A DNA stretch of 64,000 nt. Origin: Planctomycetota bacterium (GTDB taxonomy: Bacteria; Planctomycetota; Planctomycetia; Pirellulales; Pirellulaceae). Position 1 is the stretch's first letter. Each line of letters begins with the position of its first letter. Both the position numbers and the translations under genes were made by a program. Below, in pieces: positions 43,500 through 51,534 of this stretch. A model generated the notes under the pieces. That model saw nothing but the letters and a program-made list of their open reading frames with translations, did not search any database and had not been told where the DNA came from. The stretch spans positions 1 to 64,000 of the forward strand of contig VGZA01000017.1 of NCBI GenBank assembly GCA_016872775.1. The letters run 5' to 3'.

Positions 43500-43578
43500 C
43501 GAATTTCCGGGTAGAAACGCAAAGACCCGCTGGGATGAGCCAGCGGGTCAGTTTGCTTCGAGCCACCTTGCGGTGACC
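43500..43578 (+). repeat. 79-nt direct repeat, right copy
   Basis: Matches 39121-39199 at 76 of 79 positions. It starts CGAATTTCCG, includes the hairpin described separately as the ssrA terminator, and ends 7 nt before the 3' end of tmRNA. Confidence 0.85.
43514..43549 (-). terminator. ssrA terminator hairpin
   Basis: On the minus strand, 10-bp stem GACCCGCTGG/CCAGCGGGTC (arms 43540-43549 and 43524-43533) with a 6-nt loop, followed by TTTGCGTTTC. It is about 37 nt beyond the mature 3' end of tmRNA. An almost identical stem occurs at 39145-39170. Confidence 0.75.
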
Positions 43579-43585
43579 AAGTTTA

Positions 43586-43946
43586 TGGAGGCGGCGGGGA
43601 TCGAACCCGCGTCCCGAGGCATTTCCGTGTGAGCTTCTACGGGTGTAGTCGGTACTTTGTATTTCGCCGCACCGGGCCCCCACCGACAGGATACCGGTCC
43701 GACTAGTCAGGTACTTTTTTTAGCGTGCAACGTTCCCGACGTGATTGCCCGCGAACCGGAATTGGCGACCGACTTTTGGGACTCTCCGGTGAAGTCCCGC
43801 AGCCGGATGCTACCGTTTAATTAGGCAGCAAGAGCGAGGTTACCCTCAGCATTCAAATTGTGGTCAGATTTTTGCGTGGCCGTCTGACCAACCACGACTC
43901 GCCACTCACACTTCAAGCTGTCCGGTCGAAACCATTATTCGCCCCC
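43586..43946 (-). ncRNA. ssrA: transfer-messenger RNA
   Basis: 361 nt. The 5' end GGGGGCG (43946-43940) pairs with CGCCTCC at the 3' end (43592-43586, with one G-U), forming the alanyl acceptor stem; the discriminator A is at 43586 and CCA is not encoded. GGTTTCGACC follows the 5' stem, and the T arm reads GGGTTCGATCCC. The tag frame GCT GAG GGT AAC CTC GCT CTT GCT GCC TAA (43850-43821) encodes AEGNLALAA, of the usual A...ALAA type. Rescues stalled ribosomes together with SmpB and marks products for proteolysis. Genes for tmRNA are frequent integration sites, relevant to the repeats nearby. Confidence 0.93.
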
Positions 43947-44158
43947 GGTTTTCTCCCCCGGCGAATCCTCCCGCGACAAGTATTCTGGGAACACGTTCAG
44001 GAACGCGTCCAGGAACCCGTCGAGACCAGGAAAACGCCGACGTCCGTATTCTACGCAATTCGGGCTCGCTCGGCCAGCTGATCCGGCCTGGGATTGGCCC
44101 GGGATGGCCTGGAATCCGCGTCGATCCCCTGGCCGACACGTGGCGACTGCCGCGCCGC

Positions 44159-44941
44159 CTACCGCAACTGCCAGAAAACGATCGTTAACCCCGAGCACAG
44201 GCACCAGGCGGCGAAGATCAGGAATCGGCCCTTCTCAAGAAGTCGCATCAGGACCGACAACGCGCCCAGTCCTACCGCGAACGAGATCAGCGCCCCATAG
44301 AGCAGGTTTTGCCAGGGCGTGTGAAAACCGTGTCGAAACAAGGAGATCCCTTCGATCAGCCCAGCTCCGCCGATGGCGACGATTGCCATCATAAACGAAA
44401 ACGTCGCCGCGGCCTGGGGACGCAGGCCGAGGTAAATTCCGGTCGAGATCGTCGTGCCGCTCCGTGAAAGGCCGGGCAGGACGGCACATGCCTGGGCCAC
44501 TCCGATCAGCAGGGACTTGCCCCAGGTAATCTGCCGGTAGTCCTGATCGCCAGGCCGAGTCCGCGACGCCAGCGCCAACACGGTGGCGGTCACCGTCAAC
44601 ATACACCCCGCCAACAAGGGGCTGGACAACCATTCTTTTGCAAACATCACGATCGGAATCCCAACGCATGCAGCGGGTAAACTCGCCAGCAGGACCATTC
44701 CGGTCGTCCGCCAGTCACCAGCGAGCAGCTCGCGGAGACGACCGCGGTAGAAAATCAGCACCGAACCGAGCGTGCCCAGATGCAGGACGATATTCACATC
44801 GGCGACATCCAGTTGCTCGGGGTCACCGCCGCTGAGCAGCGCCGCCAGGATCACCAAGTGTCCGCTGGAACTCACCGGTAGAAACTCCGTAACCCCTTGC
44901 ACGACTGCGAGAATTACGATCTTCCAAAGTTCCAGTTGCAT
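44159..44941 (-). CDS. uppP: undecaprenyl-diphosphate phosphatase
   Basis: 260 aa, eight membrane helices. BacA/UppP signatures: VVQGVTEFLPVSSSGHL (first conserved loop with Glu and the SSSGH run), HLGTLGSVLIFY, and the second loop VLPGLSRSGTTISTGIYLGL. Dephosphorylates undecaprenyl pyrophosphate to recycle the lipid carrier for envelope polysaccharides and peptidoglycan. The presence of UppP fits with glmS, kdsB and a glycan acyltransferase in the same window. The region 43947-44158 before ssrA shows no gene. Confidence 0.95.
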   Translation of the reverse strand: MQLELWKIVILAVVQGVTEFLPVSSSGHLVILAALLSGGDPEQLDVADVNIVLHLGTLGSVLIFYRGRLRELLAGDWRTTGMVLLASLPAACVGIPIVMFAKEWLSSPLLAGCMLTVTATVLALASRTRPGDQDYRQITWGKSLLIGVAQACAVLPGLSRSGTTISTGIYLGLRPQAAATFSFMMAIVAIGGAGLIEGISLFRHGFHTPWQNLLYGALISFAVGLGALSVLMRLLEKGRFLIFAAWCLCSGLTIVFWQLR

Positions 44942-45132
44942 AGCGAGGTTGTCCCGATTTTACCCCTAGGAAATCACGCGAGGTCTGACAATAATACGTC
45001 GCGGGCCGAGCCCAAACGCTGGGCAGTTGATTGAGGTTCTGACCTGGGCACGTTCAACGGTACGGCCTGTTTCCAACGTTGCTCGGACCGGGATTGTTTT
45101 AAAACCTGACACAAGGAGCGGGGTGGGGGATT

Positions 45133-46047
45133 ATGCAGCGGATTTTGAATGCATCGATTCTAGGGATCTCTGGTCGACAGAGCGAGTTGATCGAACTGGC
45201 TCTGACCCACGGTTTCAAGGGACTTGATATCGAGATCGATGACCTGCGAAAACGGGTCCAGTCGCAGGGGTTCGAGCAAGCTCGGCGGTTTCTGGAAAGT
45301 GCCAAACTTACCGTATCGAGTTTCGAAGTCCCATGCCAAAACGATCCCCACGACGCGGATTCTCCGCACGATCGACAAGAACTGGAGGAGCGTTTTCGCA
45401 TCGGTGCGGCCATGGGTGCTTCGCGGTGTTACACCACAATATTGCCGGCCAGCGACGAACTTCCTTACCACCAGAACTTCGAATTTCATCGCAAGAAGCT
45501 CCGGGAACTCGCTGAATTGGCGGCCGGGCACGGTATGCAGTTGGGGGTCGGGTTCCTGGCGGCAGCCTGCCATCGGGCCGAACGGGCCTTCCAGTTTATC
45601 TACCAAGCCGATCAGCTGATGATGTTGATCAAAACCACGGGCGCTCCGAACATCGGGATCGTCCTTGATACCTGGAACTGGTATGTCGGAGGTGGAACTC
45701 TCGATTTCATCCAGCAGCTGCGGACCAACGAAATCACCGGGGTGCGGCTGGCCGATTTGCCGGCTGAATTCGACCCGGCGACGATCGACGAATCCCAGCG
45801 GCTCGTGCCAGGCGATGGAGGGGTCGTCGACACAGCTGCGATTTTGAATCACTTGGTCGACATGGAGTATTCGGGCCCGATCGCCGTGCACGTGGGAACC
45901 TCGGCATTTCAGGGACTCAGCAAGGGTCCGGCGCGCGATGCGATGGTTCAGCATATTGCCAAGGCGTTGGATGCTGCCTTTCAGGCAGCCGGCTTGTCGC
46001 GAAGCGGAAAACGCCTCCTTTCGACGACACCGGCAAATGCATCCTGA
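45133..46047 (+). CDS. sugar-phosphate isomerase/epimerase-like TIM barrel
   Basis: 304 aa. AP_endonuc_2/xylose-isomerase-like barrel: ILGISGRQSELIELALTHGFKGLDIEIDDL, AKLTVSSFEVPC, RFRIGAAMGASRCYTTILP, GMQLGVGFLA, NIGIVLDTWNWYVGGG with metal-ligand candidates, VRLADLP and LVPGDGGVVDTAAILNHL. Such proteins isomerise sugars or keto acids; substrate unknown. Shine-Dalgarno GGGG before the ATG. Upstream region 44942-45132 contains no gene. Confidence 0.83.
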   Translation: MQRILNASILGISGRQSELIELALTHGFKGLDIEIDDLRKRVQSQGFEQARRFLESAKLTVSSFEVPCQNDPHDADSPHDRQELEERFRIGAAMGASRCYTTILPASDELPYHQNFEFHRKKLRELAELAAGHGMQLGVGFLAAACHRAERAFQFIYQADQLMMLIKTTGAPNIGIVLDTWNWYVGGGTLDFIQQLRTNEITGVRLADLPAEFDPATIDESQRLVPGDGGVVDTAAILNHLVDMEYSGPIAVHVGTSAFQGLSKGPARDAMVQHIAKALDAAFQAAGLSRSGKRLLSTTPANAS

Positions 46048-46079
46048 TTGGGAGTGTTGCGACTGACGAGGAGTTGAGG

Positions 46080-46796
46080 ATGGATGAACCGGTCTCGGAA
46101 CTGGGGCTGTCCCTGACGGAACTCAGTGAAACCTATGCCGCGCTGTTGGGAGAAGGCAACGACCCGTACCGGCCCGTCCCGGAGCCGACCGATGTCTTAG
46201 GGCGTTCGGTCGGCGAGTTAGCGGCGGAGCCCGCCGTGAGTTTGCCGGCGTACCACGGGCAGGCGCCCGACGACCTCGAGCCGATTGCGATTCTGGAGGC
46301 AATGCTCTTCGTCGGGCATCCGGAAGACCGGGCCATGTCGAGCGCCCAGATTGCATCCTTGATGCGCGGTGTATCGGCAAATGATGTGGAGGAGTGGATC
46401 GGGCAGCTCAACGAGCAATACGATCGCAACCAGGCGCCGTACCGGGTCGAATCGACCGTTGCCGGATTTCGCATGGCATTGCGTTCGGAGTACTCTTCGT
46501 TCGCGGATGTTTTCCTTGGCCGAGTTCGCGAAGCCAGACTCGCGCAATCGGCGATCGACGTACTGGCGATCGTGGCGTATGGTCAGCCGGTCAGCCGGCA
46601 AGAGGTCGATCGGCTGCGCGGGCAGCCGTCGGGAGCGGTGCTGGCTCAGTTGGTCCGTCGAGATCTGCTGCGCGTCGAGCGCTCGGAAATCGATCGGCAG
46701 ATCCTACTTTACCGGACCACAGAGCGATTTCTGGATCTATTTGGGCTGTGTTCGCTGGACGATTTACCGCGGAGCCAGGATCTGGAACGCTCCTGA
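46080..46796 (+). CDS. scpB: segregation and condensation protein B-like
   Basis: 238 aa from the ATG at 46080, 7 nt after GAGGAG; a TTG at 46074 is an alternative. Two winged-helix units of ScpB: IAILEAMLFVGHPEDRAMSSAQIASLMRG and, in the second, LAQSAIDVLAIVAYGQPVSRQEVDRLRGQPSGAVLAQLVRRDLL, ending LLYRTTERFLDLFGLCSLDDLP. The N-terminal 70 residues are an extension not usual for ScpB. Binds the ScpA kleisin in the SMC complex for chromosome segregation. No scpA is adjacent. Confidence 0.88.
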   Translation: MDEPVSELGLSLTELSETYAALLGEGNDPYRPVPEPTDVLGRSVGELAAEPAVSLPAYHGQAPDDLEPIAILEAMLFVGHPEDRAMSSAQIASLMRGVSANDVEEWIGQLNEQYDRNQAPYRVESTVAGFRMALRSEYSSFADVFLGRVREARLAQSAIDVLAIVAYGQPVSRQEVDRLRGQPSGAVLAQLVRRDLLRVERSEIDRQILLYRTTERFLDLFGLCSLDDLPRSQDLERS

Positions 46797-47060
46797 TCGG
46801 CGCGTTACGTCACGCGACAACACAGCACAAGCTGTTCCATACCAGCAGGTTACGCAAACATATCCGCCAATTCTGGACGGTGCTGACGTCGACGGGGCGG
46901 GCTGATACAATGGGCATCGAATTCGACCGATGCTGGTTGACCCTTCCAGGTCAGGCGATGAAGGGAAGAGTATCCCTTCGATTCTGGTGGCAGAAATTGA
47001 TCCCCAACCCATCGCGACGTTGTCGAGTTTACATTGGGCGCGGGAACGAGCGCTTGCTGC

Positions 47061-47771
47061 ATGGGTCGCGAGTTGTTTGCAACATTATTGAATCCCGAAC
47101 CTCGGGTTCTGCCGTCGCTGCTGCTTTGCGACTTCGGGAATCTGGAACGGGAAGTCCGCAGGCTGGAAGAGGCGGGGGTTGTCGGTTTGCACTTGGACGT
47201 GATGGACGGGGTTTTCGTCCCGAATTTCACTTATGGCCTGACGATTGTCGAAGCGATTCGCCGGCTCACGAGACTGCCGCTCGATGTCCACCTGATGATG
47301 GTAAATCCTGAATCGTACATCTCTCAGTTTGCCGCGGCAGGCGCCGACAGTTTGACTGTGCATTGTGAGGCAATCGAGGATCCGAGAGCGGCGGCGCAGC
47401 GGATTCACGCGGCCGGTTTGGCGGCGGGATTGGCGTTGAACCCCGCCACCTCGCTGGACCGATTGGGGAGCGATCTTGGGGAGTTTGATCTGGTGCTGGT
47501 CATGAGCGTACCGGCCGGTTTTGGCGGCCAACCGTTTCAATCGGTGGCGTTGGACAAATTGCGGATCCTGCGCGGCCGTGTTCCCGCTTCGACCATCCTG
47601 GAGGTCGACGGGGGCGTAAACATGCGGACAATCGCCGATTGTGCTCGTGCAGGTGCCCGACTGCATGTGGTCGGGTCCGCTATTTTTCACAGTGCGGACT
47701 ACCGGACGTCGATCCGGGATCTCGAGGCGACAGCCTCCGCGGGCTTTCGCGGTATTTCGGAGTTCAACTGA
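47061..47771 (+). CDS. rpe: ribulose-phosphate 3-epimerase
   Basis: 236 aa from the ATG at 47061. VLPSLLLCDFGNLEREV, HLDVMDGVFVPNFTYG (catalytic Asp, metal His), LPLDVHLMMVNPESYI, AAGADSLTVHCEA, LALNPATSL, VLVMSVPAGFGGQPF and ILEVDGGVNMRTI (second Asp), GARLHVVGSAIF. Interconverts ribulose 5-phosphate and xylulose 5-phosphate in the pentose phosphate pathway. The next gene starts 3 nt after its stop. Confidence 0.93.
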   Translation: MGRELFATLLNPEPRVLPSLLLCDFGNLEREVRRLEEAGVVGLHLDVMDGVFVPNFTYGLTIVEAIRRLTRLPLDVHLMMVNPESYISQFAAAGADSLTVHCEAIEDPRAAAQRIHAAGLAAGLALNPATSLDRLGSDLGEFDLVLVMSVPAGFGGQPFQSVALDKLRILRGRVPASTILEVDGGVNMRTIADCARAGARLHVVGSAIFHSADYRTSIRDLEATASAGFRGISEFN

Positions 47772-47774
47772 ACT

Positions 47775-48356
47775 ATGATTCGAATAGCGATGATTCGCCC
47801 CGGCGCGACCGATTTCGACGACCAGGGACGCATCACTGGGACTTTGGACCTGCCGCTGAATGACACGGGTATGGGGCAAGCTGGCCGCGCTGCGCAGGAA
47901 CTGGCCTCGCTTCCCTTGGAATCGGTTTACGCATCGCCGTGCCAGTCGGCCAAACAGACGGCCCAGATTATCGCCAAAGAACTGCAGATCAAGGTGAAGG
48001 AGTTGTCGAAGCTGGCCAACCTGGACCATGGGTTATGGCATGGTCGACAGGTGGAGGAGGTACGGCAGCGTCAACCCAAGGTCTACCGTCAATGGCAGGA
48101 GAATCCCGCGAGCATCTGTCCGCCCGAAGGTGAGACACTGGCTCAAGTGCAAAGCCGGGTGGAATTGGTGTTTCGCAAACTGGTAAAACGGCACACTCGG
48201 GAAGCGATTGCCGTCGTATGTCCGGAACCGCTGGCGAGTGTCGCGATCGCCTGGTTGCGAAATGTGCCTGTGGGCGATATCTGGAAGGCGGAGTGCCGTT
48301 GCGGCTGTTGGGATCTGGTGGAACTCGAACCCGAGCAGGTGGCATCGATCCGTTAG
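47775..48356 (+). CDS. histidine-phosphatase-fold protein without catalytic histidines
   Basis: 193 aa with the overall layout of phosphoglycerate-mutase-like enzymes ([82 protein letters not shown]). The RHG catalytic motif is RPG at 8-10, so His is replaced by Pro. The second active-site His (usually VSHG) is CP at 149-150, and the arginine of the SP-x-x-RA-x-QTA motif is Ser. It should therefore not be an active phosphatase or mutase; a regulatory or binding role is likelier. Starts 3 nt after rpe. Confidence 0.82.
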   Translation: MIRIAMIRPGATDFDDQGRITGTLDLPLNDTGMGQAGRAAQELASLPLESVYASPCQSAKQTAQIIAKELQIKVKELSKLANLDHGLWHGRQVEEVRQRQPKVYRQWQENPASICPPEGETLAQVQSRVELVFRKLVKRHTREAIAVVCPEPLASVAIAWLRNVPVGDIWKAECRCGCWDLVELEPEQVASIR

Positions 48357-48447
48357 CTACGGGCGGGTGAAGCGCCCGCTGCCGGTCCGGTGCCGACGCC
48401 AAAAAACGTTTACGTCTCGAGGGGATTCGAGTATAGTTGGGAGCACC

Positions 48448-49287
48448 ATGGCATCGATCGACGAAAAACGAGGCACGGCGCGGCAGCCGAAACGCGGCGT
48501 TCCCCACGGCCTTTGGCTGCGCTGTACCGGTTGCAAAGAGACGATTTTCCGCAGCGAAGCGGAGAAGTTCTTCAATCTCTGCCCCAAGTGCGGCTACCAT
48601 TTTTACGTCACCGCGAAAGAACGGATCAATCAGGTCCTCGACACGGGCACATTCGAGGAGTGGGACAAGGATGTACTTCCAACCGACCCGTTGAACTTTC
48701 ACGACAACAAACCTTACTCGGAACGGTTGACGGCCGAGCAGAAGCGGACGGGACTTTCCGAAGCGGCGGTCACCGGCACGGGTATGATCCGGGCACGACG
48801 GGTCGCGTTCGGCGTTACCGATTCGGCCTTCATCATGGGCAGTATGGGATCGGTTGTCGGCGAAAGGCTGGCCCGGTTGGTGGAGCGTGCGACGGAGCAG
48901 AGGCTGCCGTTGATTATCGTAAGCGGTTCGGGCGGAGGCGCCCGGATGCACGAAGGAATTCTCTCGCTGATGCAGATGGCCAAGGTCTCCGCGGCACTCG
49001 CCCGTTACGACCAGGCGGGCGGTCTGTTTATCTCGGTGCTTACCAATCCCACGATGGGAGGCGTCGCCGCCAGCTTTGCTTCCCTGGGCGACTTGATCTT
49101 CGCGGAACCGCGGGCTTTGATCGGTTTTGCTGGACCGCGCACGATCATGGCAACCATCCGGTTGGAGCTGCCAAAGGGATTTCAGACCAGTGAATTCCTG
49201 CTCGAACATGGTTACATCGATCGCATTGTGACTCGAGATAAACTGAAGAGCGAAATTGCCAGGGCCATCGATTACTGCGGAAAATGA
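48448..49287 (+). CDS. accD: acetyl-CoA carboxylase carboxyltransferase subunit beta
   Basis: 279 aa from the ATG at 48448, with GGGAG a few nt upstream. N-terminal zinc ribbon CTGC/CPKC (Cys26, 29, 45, 48), then the crotonase-like carboxyltransferase core: [86 protein letters not shown] and HGYIDRIV. Transfers carboxyl from carboxybiotin to acetyl-CoA in fatty-acid synthesis. No accA nearby. Confidence 0.95.
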   Translation: MASIDEKRGTARQPKRGVPHGLWLRCTGCKETIFRSEAEKFFNLCPKCGYHFYVTAKERINQVLDTGTFEEWDKDVLPTDPLNFHDNKPYSERLTAEQKRTGLSEAAVTGTGMIRARRVAFGVTDSAFIMGSMGSVVGERLARLVERATEQRLPLIIVSGSGGGARMHEGILSLMQMAKVSAALARYDQAGGLFISVLTNPTMGGVAASFASLGDLIFAEPRALIGFAGPRTIMATIRLELPKGFQTSEFLLEHGYIDRIVTRDKLKSEIARAIDYCGK

Positions 49288-49351
49288 GCCTCTGACTGGC
49301 AACAACCCATTTCCGGCCTAAACCGGTCCAGCCGCCGACAGATCACTCGTC

Positions 49352-50266
49352 ATGGGTCTCCTCAATCGACTGCAAGCGATCTTTCAGACCAAGGAACTGG
49401 ATGTTTCCAAGCGTTTCGAGCTGTTGCGCGAGGCGATCACCGGAACGATGTCACAGTTCTTCGTCGCGCGGGACATTGAGTCGGGCAAGGTCGTCGGCCT
49501 GAAGCTGCTCGACCGCGAAAAGACCCTCCAGTTCGAGGCTCGCTTCAAAGGCCTGAAGAAACCGTCGGAAGGTGAAATCGCGAGCTCCATCAAGCACCCG
49601 CTGGTGGTCGACACCTTCGAGTATGGCACGACGACAACTGGTCAGCCGTACCTGGTGATGGAATTCTTGAAAGGCACCAACCTCCACCTGTTGATTTTGA
49701 ATCGGGATCCGATTATCAAGGCCCGACGGACAAAGCTGGTTTGCCAGATGGCCGAGGCCATCGAGGCGGTGCATAAAGCCGGGTTTATCCATCGCGACGT
49801 CTGCCCTCGCAATTTTATCTTCGATCCGGAAACGGATCTGCTGAAGATGATCGACTTCGGGTTGACCGTCCCGGCGATCAAGGAGTTCATGCAGGCAGGA
49901 AACCGTACCGGTACGCCGCAGTACATGTCTCCCGAGGTGGTGCGTCGCAGGCCGACCGACCAGCGCTTGGATATCTTTTCGTTTGGCGTATCCGCGTACC
50001 AGATCTGCGCGTTTGAACTGCCATGGCCGAGTTCCGAGACGACCGGAAAGGTGGCACTGGCTCACGATACGCATCCGCCAGTGAATATCTTTGAAGTTTT
50101 TCCGAACCTCGAAAAGAAGCTGGGGGAGCTGATCATGCGGTGCATCGATCCGCGTCCCAACCAGCGTCCGCAGGACATGTCGGCAGTGGTGCGAGTCGCG
50201 CGCAAGGTCGTGTTTGAAGAGCAGGCAGGGTCAACGGCCGTACCGCCGGCGAAACCGTCGCCCTGA
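49352..50266 (+). CDS. serine/threonine protein kinase
   Basis: 304 aa. ATP-lysine Lys51 in VVGLKLLD, catalytic HRDVCPRNF (HRD 147-149, Asn154), DFG at 168-170, SPE at 193-195, DIFSFGVSAYQ and a C-terminal R in PRPNQRPQDMS. The glycine-rich loop is degenerate: the position of GxGxxG reads AITGTMSQ. No membrane helix or sensor domain; the whole protein is the kinase domain, so it is a soluble Hanks-type kinase. Substrates unknown. Confidence 0.88.
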   Translation: MGLLNRLQAIFQTKELDVSKRFELLREAITGTMSQFFVARDIESGKVVGLKLLDREKTLQFEARFKGLKKPSEGEIASSIKHPLVVDTFEYGTTTTGQPYLVMEFLKGTNLHLLILNRDPIIKARRTKLVCQMAEAIEAVHKAGFIHRDVCPRNFIFDPETDLLKMIDFGLTVPAIKEFMQAGNRTGTPQYMSPEVVRRRPTDQRLDIFSFGVSAYQICAFELPWPSSETTGKVALAHDTHPPVNIFEVFPNLEKKLGELIMRCIDPRPNQRPQDMSAVVRVARKVVFEEQAGSTAVPPAKPSP

Positions 50267-50405
50267 CACGCAGACTTTCGTGTGCCAATCGCTCTGGATT
50301 CGTTCGGCAGGATTTGCTACTGTCCGGCCGCTTTTGCCGGATTCGAGCAGGCGGGCCGTCGTCGACGGGCCGGTCTCTGCGCTTCGCGCTTGGAGGGACT
50401 CTTGC

Positions 50406-51521
50406 ATGTCGATCATCCAAATTCGCCGTTGGGTCTGTTGCAGCGTGACGGTTTGCGCTGTCGCCATGATTTCGCGGCAGTTGCCGGCCCAGTCTCCGCT
50501 GTCGAATCTTGTTCCATTCAAGAGGGTCGACGCCGATCCCAATAAATCGTTTGTATTGACGGAGAAGCATGGACCGTGGCTGATTATCGCCTCGACGTTT
50601 GCGGGCGAGGACGCCGAGTCGCAGGCGCATGAACTGGTGATCGAATTGCGGCGGGATTTCAAGCTTCCGGCGTACATGCACAAGCACCACTTCGACTTCA
50701 CCGACACGGTGGATGGGATCAACAAGCATCGTCAGAAAGTCAAAATGAAGTACGCCAGCGCGGTGAAATTCGACGAAATCGCGGTGATGGTCGGGAATTT
50801 CACGTCGGTGGACGATCCCGGACTGGAAAAGGCGCTTCAGACGGTCAAGCATGCCAAGCCCAAATGCCTCGACCTGGAGAAGAATCAGGCGACCACGCAG
50901 CGATTCAGCGGCTACCGCAATCTCTGGAAGATCTACAGCGCCAGGGAGGAATCGAAAACCCGCGGGCCGATGGGTGCGGCTTTCGCCACGAGTAACCCGC
51001 TGCTGCCGCCGGAGTATTTTCGCACGACCGGTATCGATCCCCTGGTGAAACAGATGAACCGCGATGCCGAGTTCAGCTTGTTGAAGAACAAGGGGCACTA
51101 CACCGTGCGCGTCGCGACCTTCAGCGGCAATTCCACGATGTTCTTCCGCGACAACGAGGAACTCGACAAGAAAAAAGGCCTTTCGATGCTCGAAAAGGCC
51201 GCCACGGACGCGCACAAACTGGCGGCGTCGTTGCGGGCCAAAGGGGTGGAAGCCTACGAGTTCCACGATCGGTACGAGAGCTTTGTGACCATCGGTTCAT
51301 TTGACAGTGACGGCACGCAGCAGCCGAACGGATCGTTCGTGTATCAACCCGCGATCCAGAAGGTGATCGATCGCTACAAAGGGGTCCCGAAAGGAAGTCC
51401 CGGACAGGGAGCGATTTCCTACGAGCCCCACCGGGAAAGCGGTATTCTCTTCGACATGACCCCGACGCTGATCAAAGTCCCGCGCGAATCTCTGGGGGCC
51501 AGCTACTATCGGGAACGATAG
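50406..51521 (+). CDS. secreted planctomycete hypothetical protein
   Basis: 371 aa from the ATG at 50406 with GGAGG 9 nt upstream. N-terminal hydrophobic signal (WVCCSVTVCAVAMISRQLPAQS). Contains KHGPWLIIASTFAGEDAESQAHELVIELRRDFKLPAYMH, a FDEIAVMVGNF segment and a second, related segment YTVRVATFSGNSTMFFRD ... AASLRAKGVEAYEFHDRYESFVTIGSF. Both halves resemble SPOR-like strand-helix units with alternating basic residues, so it may be a duplicated peptidoglycan- or protein-binding domain. No catalytic motif. It converges on glmS. Confidence 0.75.
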   Translation: MSIIQIRRWVCCSVTVCAVAMISRQLPAQSPLSNLVPFKRVDADPNKSFVLTEKHGPWLIIASTFAGEDAESQAHELVIELRRDFKLPAYMHKHHFDFTDTVDGINKHRQKVKMKYASAVKFDEIAVMVGNFTSVDDPGLEKALQTVKHAKPKCLDLEKNQATTQRFSGYRNLWKIYSAREESKTRGPMGAAFATSNPLLPPEYFRTTGIDPLVKQMNRDAEFSLLKNKGHYTVRVATFSGNSTMFFRDNEELDKKKGLSMLEKAATDAHKLAASLRAKGVEAYEFHDRYESFVTIGSFDSDGTQQPNGSFVYQPAIQKVIDRYKGVPKGSPGQGAISYEPHRESGILFDMTPTLIKVPRESLGASYYRER

Positions 51522-51534
51522 AAGCCGCCGCTGG

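Noticed and set aside
39121-43578. 79-nt repeats as classical attL/attR sites of an integrase-driven island
   Set aside because: No integrase gene is present and the repeats stop 7 nt before tmRNA rather than including its T arm. A duplication is certain; the mechanism is not.
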